Of a DNA stretch of 64,000 nucleotides, positions 55,933 through 64,000 are shown in pieces. Positions within the stretch are counted from its first letter, which is position 1; every line of letters starts with the position of its first letter. A program made the position numbers and the translations under genes. Below the pieces are notes generated by a model. The model saw only the letters and a list, made by a program, of their open reading frames with translations. It searched no databases and was not told where the DNA came from. Source of the stretch: Salvator merianae (taxonomy: Eukaryota > Chordata > Lepidosauria > Squamata > Teiidae); contig QVOM02000112.1 of NCBI GenBank assembly GCA_003586115.2, positions 101,817,174 through 101,881,173 of the forward strand. The letters run 5' to 3'.

Positions 55933-57261
55933 TTTCTGCTACGCAAATACATGGACTCTTTCAGTCATTCCTTTTGCACTGAACACAAAGTAATCAGAGC
56001 AAATAAAACTGACCATTAAAAAATATAAAGAAAGAAAATCAGATTGTTAACAGAAGCTATTATGAAAAATAGACCACAGAACTGTGCCTTCCCCAAGCAG
56101 ATTCTTGAGCAGTGTAAGTTGAATTTTTAAGTTTAAAGTAATTTTTCTTTATTTGAAATCAGAGATCAATTTTTTCTTACAACACTTTAAAAAAGAGACG
56201 AGCTCAAAAATGTCATGAATACTAATCATATTTCTGTGGAGCAGAGATAAAACATGCCAAAGAACACAGTCCAAACATACCTTCTCACAAGCCTTTGCCT
56301 CATTCTTTAAAATTTAAGTTGAGTACTAACATATAGGATCAATGAACAAAGAGCACTTGGGTGTTTGGATACAAATGCAAGAGACAAGGGAGGATAACAG
56401 GAAGTGAAACCAGAAGTGATTTAGTTACCCTTGGGAAATATATACTGATATCCTACTATCACAAGGGACATGTATGCGAGAATATTGTTCCACCAGTTAT
56501 GGCAGGCCCTATTACCTACTGGAGCAATGGTATTCTGAATGCCTTTGGAATTTTGATAGTCATCACAGATTAGTAATTAACATAATGTTACTAGACTGAA
56601 CATTAATGAACTGTTTAGATGTTGGAACCACAGCGTATATGTATGTGTATATACAGGTACGTGTACATGCATTTATATTCATTTGTACTATTTTTTTTTA
56701 TTTCATAAAAGAAATAATTTATCTACAATGAGCAATGCGTATCTACTTTCTAACAAAGCCCATATCTCTGAACTGTACTGTTCTATTAAGACAACAGTAA
56801 CACACTTCTTTTATGATTAGTCTTCCTCATTGGTAATATAAATTGTGATATAAATCATTCAGTCCCTCAGATAAGTTATTTAAATCATGATTTAAATGAA
56901 ATCCTCCCTGAAAACCATTCCTATATTTTCTGCTCCAATGGTTATCATCACTGGATTGAATCAAATGGTTATTAATTACATGCTTTTCTCTTTTCTATTA
57001 CTTTCACCTCATGGTTCTGCTTTCTTTTTATGTATAAACTTCTTCCTGATTTTTAAGGCTGTATCACATCCCCTTACTGCAGCTTGCAGAGGGGTTCCCT
57101 CAGCTTCTGAGAAAAGTTTTTGGTGGTGGCAGGGAGCAGGAAAATCAACTTCCCGCAGATACCTCCCACAGACGTCTCTTTGCATCTGCTCCCTGATGTT
57201 TCACATAGATTTAACCTTAAAAAACCTCAAATAATTGGAGTTTCTCTTACCTATTCCTCAT

Positions 57262-57343
57262 TTGAAGACCTCTGCTATAGCTGTGATTTAGATGTTCCCG
57301 TTTTGAAGTCGTCTGCTACAGCTGTGATTTAGATGCTATCAGT
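57262..57343. repeat. Tandem duplication, period 41 bp
   Basis: TTGAAGACCTCTGCTATAGC at 57262 is repeated as TTGAAGTCGTCTGCTACAGC at 57303, each followed by TGTGATTTAGATG. Confidence 0.9.
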
Positions 57344-57533
57344 TTGCTGCCAAATATCTGCTCTAATATGGCAAACGTCTATTTTTCTGAAGGAAATTTT
57401 CACCTCAACTAGCAAATTCTGTATCAACAGCCATGCTGATGCTACTACAGAAAAACGAGTTAAAAAGAAATTCTTTTTACCCATGTGTTATATTTTAATC
57501 TATATTTAGCTACATGAGATTATTTCCCTGGAT

Positions 57534-57556
57534 AAAAAAAAAAAAAAAAAAAAAAA
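57534..57556 (+). repeat. Poly-A run of 23
   Basis: A homopolymer of about 23 A. No recognisable retroelement precedes it directly. Confidence 0.95.
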
Positions 57557-58107
57557 GAATCAAGAGAAGAGATTGGGCTTGCCAGTTTTCACCCACAGAC
57601 TGATAACTTTTTTTGAGTAAGAGTTTTCCATTTTTATATTTTAGCTATTTTCAGTGCATGAACTGGATAGGAAACACCATCAGCAGATGGAAAGGGAAAT
57701 GAGAATGCCTTTTCAATGTTCATTGGGTAAAAGCTATTCTAAAAAATATCATCTTCTGTGTGCCAGAAGACTATACTAGAATCTCATTTTGCAATAATGC
57801 AGGAAAGCTAGGTTTAAATATTCTCCTGGTTTAAAGTGTTAGCGCCATACTCTTAGAACAGTTAAAACCTGTTAATTAAATTCTTATTTTAAGACACTGT
57901 AAAGACAACATTTATTAATTGTACATATCCTGCTCAAAGCTCTCAACACCTTAATACAAGAGTGTTTTCTGGTATGACACGAGTAATACTATGCATACTC
58001 TGACCATTCTCTAACATATATGGATTTTGGAAACCCATAAAATCGTTGTTTTTGAGTGCCAATGATGTCACAGTACACAAGAGTCAGTACTTTATTCTAG
58101 TGGAAAG

Positions 58108-58918
58108 CAGAGATGTACAAGAGTGTAGAAACTGGTCATCAAGCCAAACCTAGCATCTCTGAGTCAGCTTGGGACACCCTGTCAAGGCAGTTGATCAGCC
58201 CAGCTCAGGGGGACGTGGAGTCCTTTTTCAGCCAGTCTATGGGGAACACAAGGCACACTTTGTGGCCACAAAAAGGTTACATAGCACCCTTTTGCCAGTG
58301 TCCTTTAGTCCATGCCACTGCCTGCTCCCTGTATTGTCTTCAGCCCATGCCTACCTGCTAGCATCCATTGCTGATGCATTGTTCTGAAGTCAGGCGCTTG
58401 CCTTGTTGATTTGAGACTACAGATCCCAGCAAACTGCACTGCTCCAAATGTGCACTGCCACTTCCTGTTATGGAAAGGTTTCTAGTGCAACTGGTCACAC
58501 CAAGGAGATTACCAGGAAGCTGTGCTATGCATGTGAATGGCGTGGTATGCTGAGACCTGTAGTTCCAACATGAGAAAGCAAAGACTGAGCAGCAGTGCAG
58601 TACAACAACACAGGTGTGGGGCAGCAGGTGGGTGCAGGCTGGAAGGTGTCAGCTGAAGGCAACATGGGACAAGCGTGGGGACAGCAGTGTAGGCTGGCAG
58701 GTAGGCGCCAAGGGAGCTTGGACAAAGGAAGGGAGAAGCAGCATGCAGCACTCAGGAGGAGAAAGAAGAAACCTTGGTGAGCTGGAGCAAATCAGATCAT
58801 CAAACTTCTTCGCAGTTTCAAACTTTAACTTCAGCTCAGCTTGCCAGCCATCCTAATGAATGGGTGTATGTATGTGCAGAAAGCTAGCTGAAAGCAAGCC
58901 AGCTTGGCACATCCCTAG
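58108..58918. mobile_element. Candidate hAT-like transposon (811 bp)
   Basis: The left end CAGAGATGTACAAG and right end CTTGGCACATCCCTAG look like inverted hAT termini (CAGRGATGTGC type). The inner part is GC-richer than the intron, with GCCAGCTTGGC and AGCTAGCTGAAAGC blocks near the right. Flanking sequence is only partly similar (GTGGAAAG and TAAAGAAT), so the target duplication is not proven. No transposase frame is visible. Confidence 0.55.
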
Positions 58919-59019
58919 TAAAGAATGGACTACTGTAACAGTATAATGATGCATGTATGGGAACAAGTAATTCTTCTTTCATATACTGTAATCCAGACAC
59001 CCATGGAGTGCATAACATC

Positions 59020-60560
59020 ATTTATTTTATTATTCATTTTATTTAAAACATCTTCATCTCATGTTTTCATATTAAAAATGGCAAAACAGTTTACAAAAAT
59101 TCAAAACTATATTAAAAGCAATTAAAACATTATTTACTTTACTTTATGTTAATTTCAATTTCTACCCCACCCTATACCGAGGGGTCCCAGGGCGGCTTAC
59201 AAAAACATATCAAAAAACAATTGCAATAAAAACACCATAAAAACATTGTAAAACATCATAAAACATACGAACAGCTTACCAAAGCTTATAAAAACTATTA
59301 CAATAAAAAGCCCATAAAAACATTACAAAACCACCATGAAAAATATTTCCTGGCCCCCACCACAAAACCACCCTCACCCAACAATATAACAGTCCAGCAG
59401 CAATGAGGGGCGCTTCTCAGAGGGTCAAGGACCATATGCCTGGGCAAAGAGAAAGGTCTTTATCAGGCGCCAAAACCCAAACAGGGATGGCACCTGTCGA
59501 ATCTCAGTAGGGAGGCTGTTCCACAACCTGGGGGCAGCCACAGAGAAAATCCTCCCCCTCATCCCCACCCCCCACACTAATGCAGGGGAAGGGACCACCT
59601 GGTGGGACTCCCCCTGTGACCTCAGCGTGCAGGGAGGCACATATGGGTGGAGGCGCTCCTTCAGGTAGGCAGGGTCCAAACCATTTAGGGCTTTATAGAC
59701 TAAAGTTAACACTTTGAATTGAGCCCAGAAACATACTGAAAGCCAGCAAAGACTTTTCAGAACCGGCAAGATATGCGCACGGCCTGGCTGACCCGACAGC
59801 AGACGAGCTGCTACATTCTGCACCAGCTCCAGTTTCCGGACCATCTTCAAAGGTAGCCCCATGTAGAGCGGGTTACAGTAGTCCAAACAGGAGGTTACCA
59901 GGGCATGCAGAACTGTGGCCAGGTCCCACACATCCAAATACGGACGAAGCTGCCAAACCAGTCAGAGCCTCTGGTAGGCACCCCTGGCCACTGCCGCCAT
60001 GTGTAATTCAAGGGACAGCGATGAATCCAGGAGGACCCCCAGGTCTCGCACCCAGTCCCTTAGGGGAAGAACATTCCCAACCAGCACCGGGTGTCCCGCG
60101 ATGACCGGAACACGGGGGCTCTAAACCCACAGAACATCCGTTTTCTCTGGATTCAGTTGGAGTTTATTGGTCCCCATCCAGCCCGACACAGCCCCCAGGC
60201 AGGAGTCCAGCACAGAGAGTGCCTCACCTGACTCTGCTGTAATCGAGAGGTAGAGCTGGGTGTCATCTGCATATTGATGGCACCCAACCCCAAATTCCCT
60301 AATGACCTTCCCAAGCAGCTGCATGTAGATGTTAAACAGTAGTGGGGACAACACTATGTAAACAGTATTAAAAACTGGGTGAGGATATAAACCAAACATT
60401 CGTTCACACTTGAAATGACTAGGTAAACAGAAGAGTTTTCAATAGATATAAAAGAGATAATGGTAGGCTAGGTACCCTACGAACATCTGAGGAGAGAACT
60501 TTTCAGAGTGTGAGCCCCACCGCGGAGAAAGCCCTGCTGCAGGACACATCAGCAAAATTT
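59020..60560 (-). mobile_element. Older L2-clade LINE split by a younger one
   Basis: The left part (59020-59130) is an antisense L2 tail (TTTACAAAAATTCAAAACTA). The right part (60365-60560) continues an antisense L2 body with GAACTTTTCAGAGTGTGAGC then CCCACCGCGGAGAAAGC. The segment between is a separate L2 copy with its own tail, so the older element was probably interrupted. Confidence 0.6.
59131..60364 (-). mobile_element. L2-clade LINE, 5'-truncated, best preserved copy
   Basis: Minus-strand translation has LLGKVIREFGVGCHQYADDT then QLYLSITAESGEALSVLDSC and NPEKTDVLWV (60121-60399). A second stretch (59425-59937) has LVTSCLDYCNPLYMGLPLKM, KLELVQNVAARLLSGQPG, LVYKALNGLDPAYLKERL and AAPRLWNSLPTEIRQ. 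YADD is the catalytic reverse-transcriptase motif. It is 5'-truncated, with a break near 60120 between the two frames. Its tail at 59140 is followed by ACCCCACCCTATACCGAGG in antisense. Confidence 0.95.
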
Positions 60561-62194
60561 TCCCAATCTCAATGATCTCAAACCTTATTTGCTAAGGTTT
60601 ATTTGCTAAGGCTTATTTGAAAAAGCACCTTATCTCAAATTGTGCTTTCATCAACCTCTTACCTGTATTTGGATTTTTTAAACTCTTTCTTTATTACTAG
60701 TTCTCTAGCAGTTGTAAAGTAACTCTCAAACTGATGGCAAATTAATGGAAGAGAAATTGTTAATATCCAATAGTTAGTCAATGACATGTATAAAATCATA
60801 ACTTTATTGACACTGCTGGACATCTTTTCAAATTAAGTCTGTTATATGTTATGATATTACAGTACTAGAAAATAGCAAATAACTTTGGCAGTGCTTATGG
60901 TTACTCCTTGCCCCAAAAGGAGGCCAACAGAAGGAGAAAACACTGTCATATGGATACATGTATGTAAGTCACTCAAAAGGCTTAGGAAAAAAAATCTGTA
61001 GCACCAACCAACGAAACTAACATACACCACAGCAAGCTCTTTGCATTGCAATGAAAGTCAGACTGTTATGAATATATAAATTCTCTTTTAGATGTTCCTT
61101 TCAACTTATGGCTATGCAGCAAAGTATAGCCAACTGTAAGCTTTAGGACACAGGGAGTCTGGAGACTGGGGTATAGAAGTTTCTCATCTGCAGGAAACAA
61201 AACCAGTTCCGTACACCTACCTACTAAAAAGAATCCATGCATAAAGAAGAGTATTTGCTTCATTTTCTTGAGGATAATTTTCTGCCTAAAATGGCACAAA
61301 ACTCATGCATATTGAGGAAGCTGAAAAACATCATTTCCAGCCCCACTCACTCCAACTCTCCACAGAAACCCATCAGGACCATGTAGGTTTGAGAACCACT
61401 TTATCTCATGAAATATAACGAAGTCACGTTTTTCAAACCAGAGAATATTGTAATAAGGGACTACTATACTTCCTGCAATTCAGGTATAAACTCCTAGAGG
61501 CCGCTCCCATTGTTATACTAATGCTCCAAATTTCTATATTAAAAGCATGTTATGCGTAGAGCTAATGTCTTAAACGAGTGCTGTAAAGAGATAAGGGACC
61601 ATTGCAAAACTATGGGTTTTGACCTTAGGCCCCAGAGAAAAACTAATTAGCTGCACAAAGTAAACAAGCAGACATGATTCTTGGAGTTGACCATTAATTC
61701 ACTACCTTCCTGCTGGCTCTAGTTTATTTCCTTTAAATGCAGTGTGTATTGCAGATCATGGTAAATAAAAATGGAAGATCTCCTCAATAAGATACAAAAG
61801 TGTAATATTAAAAGTAAATTACAAGCAAACATATTACTTTAACTAGCACCCTTTATTTGGTTTTCCTGGAATAAATGAAGCAGACACTAAATGACTGACT
61901 GAGGGTAGCAGGTCCACAGTAGATATTAAAAGTATATTTTTTATAAAATGAGGTTTCATCCCAGATTGCAAGAGGGAGAACTTGGGACCCTCTCCTCTCT
62001 CCCTGCTGCTGGACAAGCCAAGTTATATCCTTTCCTCCTTTCCCTTTGTCTCTGCTGCATGACAGGCACAGGTTAGGTATGCCAAGGTACAGAGAGATCA
62101 TACACTTTGGGGTCTTTGGAGATTTAGTCAAGTTAAAATCTAAGAATCCATGCATAGGAGATAATGTCTGAGGAGGCATGACCCCTAAGTGAAT

Positions 62195-62375
62195 CAGGCC
62201 CATAGCTTGGGGGGAGGCAGAGGGGGCAGCCCCCCAATCCCCCCAAAAAAGCTTGTTCTGTGTGTTTTTTTCTATTATACTAATGTAGAATCGTTACAGA
62301 AAAAATGTGACATATTACTCATTCACCCTCAAATTTTTGATGCCCTCCATATACATGGAGCTGGCTACAGGCCTG
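62195..62375. mobile_element. hAT MITE (181 bp)
   Basis: The ends CAGGCCCATAGCTTGG and CTGGCTACAGGCCTG are inverted. The flanks are AAGTGAAT (62187-62194) and TTGTGAAT (62376-62383), an 8-bp target duplication with two mismatches. A G-rich stretch, GGGGGGAGGCAGAGGGGGC, follows the left end. Confidence 0.78.
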
Positions 62376-64000
62376 TTGTGAATGAATACAAGAGTCTTTT
62401 GGGAGTCTGTTTCCTTTGCTTTGGTTTAAAGGTTGGGAGTGAAGCAGAACAACTGGATTTTATCCTGATTTTTATCCTGGTAGGAACAACGAGCCTTAAA
62501 CCTTCTCCTAAACCCTTTTCCCAAAACACCTACACACAGACACTTAGGCTGTGCTATCTGTGGAGTTTCTACATTTCTGGCTGCTTTCTCCATTTTAGAA
62601 GTCTTCAGAACAGGTAAATATGAGTCTCTGGGAATTGTACAGAAGAGTAGAGTGGTTCTGTAGGAAACCCCAACCAATTAGACTTGATTAAGGGATGTCC
62701 AGGTTACATTGTCTAAGATTGAAAAAGAAAGGGTTCTCTTCCAACAGTGATTACTGCATCCTATTCTCTCTACTGTGGCTTCTTCTAAGCTTCTTTCCCC
62801 ACTAAGTTTTCAACTTAGAAAACTTAAGTAGATTGTTAAAACTCCTTGCTATTTCTTATACCATTTCAAGTTGTCTTAGATCACTTCTGAATCTAATTTT
62901 ACTTTTAATAAAATTAAGACCTGTTTGGTTGTCCTTTTCTCTAAAAATCAACTACCAGTTGCTTATCTGTAGGAACCAAGTCTGGTGTCTTAAAAAATCC
63001 TAAAGCCTCTGCGTATGTGCAGAATGCCAACCATGCAACTAAAATGTCTTCAAAGAGAGAAATGAACACATTCTGCATTTGTTGGTGACTTTTTCTCCTA
63101 CAAGAATAGAAGTACAATTCACTAATATATAAGCCTTTTCTCTTCCTGAGCTTTCTATAAGGCTAAACAAAAGGAGGCAGCTGCTATCACCAAAGGGAAG
63201 ATCTAATTATATTTCACTATTTGTGCAAGTACCAGGCTCTATAATAGAAAACTCCTGATTAGACATGTAGTCAGTTCTGCATATTGTAACTTCATCAGAT
63301 TTTATTGCGATGAAAGACCAGCAATAAAATAAAATTAAAAAATGGAAATCCAATGTGTTATAAAATTATAAAAAAAATTAAATAAACCTCATTTTATTGA
63401 TTAAAGGGGGATTAGGATTGTACCGTAAATCGTTAACAATCCAAAGAGCATATTTTATAATTATTATCTTATTTAAAACCTATTAAAATTGCCTGTTTTT
63501 GTACAGATTGTAGAAATCAAAATCACGTGTAGGAATCCCAAACTAGCCAAATTCCAGACTACCTAAATCCTGTGATGTGGGCCCAAATTCAGGATGTCAG
63601 CCTGCTTCCTGGCAGACTGGATCTGAATACAGAACCATTAGCTCATGAAACTGATGTTCTAGGAATATCCTTTTTTTCTTGTTTATCCCGACATTCAATT
63701 CCAGGCATGCGGTACAGTTAAAATAGATGGTCCTAGAGCACTTCTTTCAGGAACATGTGGCTTCTAGTCTCTCTTAAGCCACGTATTTATTTATTTGTTC
63801 CCCAATACTCATCTGATTTCTGAATTTCAAACATCAGAGAGTATGAAATCTTTTTTTTTATTTATGATGCCATCCTGAAATGAGGAGCTGCTGATTAGCC
63901 AAAACAGTCAAGAAAGTATAATGTATAAATGTATTGAAGAACTTAAAAGCAAAAAAACCTGAAAACCTGTCTTGTAACACTGTCACTTTGCATCACAGCA

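Larger units (their letters stand above)
46209..64000 (-). other. B3GLCT intron 1 (partial)
   Basis: At least 17.8 kb. It contains L1, L2, CR1 and SINE fragments, three DNA-transposon candidates and a 23-A run. No CpG island, signal-peptide exon or promoter is visible. The stretches 46209-47270, 48330-51020, 55250-57260, 57560-58100, 60570-62190 and 62380-64000 show only AT-rich sequence that I cannot assign. Confidence 0.7.

Noticed and set aside
58509..58856. Overlapping open frames on both strands near 58.6 kb that might be exon 1 with a signal peptide
   Set aside because: They lie inside the hAT-like element and there is no CpG island. The hydrophobic stretch is low-complexity Leu/Cys/Pro on the antisense of purine-rich DNA.
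1..64000. CRISPR arrays, phage or bacterial operons, or a new defence-type gene system
   Set aside because: The intron-exon structure, LINEs and SINEs show vertebrate nuclear DNA. No regularly spaced direct repeats and no gene clusters are present.

Overview
The window is AT-rich vertebrate nuclear DNA from inside one large gene on the minus strand: B3GLCT (beta-1,3-glucosyltransferase, also called B3GALTL), the ER enzyme that adds glucose to O-linked fucose on thrombospondin type 1 repeats. Nine consecutive coding exons, matching human exons 2 to 10, can be read from 46208 down to 5044. All have AG/GT borders, their phases join, and together they give 801 nt of uninterrupted frame (266 whole codons plus partial codons at each end). 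Exon 1 (signal peptide, promoter) lies beyond 64000. The exons carrying most of the catalytic GT31 domain lie before position 1. No other protein-coding host gene, rRNA, tRNA or CRISPR array is supported.

The repeats point to a squamate reptile, probably a lizard (inference): CR1 LINEs ending in the ATTCTATG octamer, many L2-clade LINE tails, tRNA-derived lizard-type SINEs, DIRS-type tyrosine-recombinase retrotransposons, and numerous short DNA transposons. A gecko-like genome fits, but the species cannot be fixed from this sequence.

Layout from low to high coordinate (3' to 5' of the gene): intron 10 (1-5043, partial) with several short inverted-repeat transposons; exon 10; intron 9 with a 215-bp tandem duplication, SINEs, a 518-bp transposon and DIRS copy 2; exon 9; intron 8 with DIRS copy 3, CR1 fragments, a GC-rich hAT palindrome and a 346-bp transposon; the exon 8-7-6-5 cluster (23.8-27.6 kb); intron 4 (11.5 kb) with L2, SINE and transposon copies; exons 4 and 3; intron 2 with DIRS copy 1, CR1 and L2; exon 2; and at least 17.8 kb of intron 1 with L1, L2, CR1 and hAT pieces.

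The most notable non-gene structure is a pair of DIRS elements, bounded by matching inverted terminal repeats, lying head to head on either side of exon 9. Also notable is a set of short transposon families with related GG...TTCTGCAC or TTCACAC ends and 3-bp target duplications (PIF/Harbinger-like), and a 173-bp GC-rich hAT palindrome with a perfect 8-bp target duplication. Human comparisons are from memory, without a database search.
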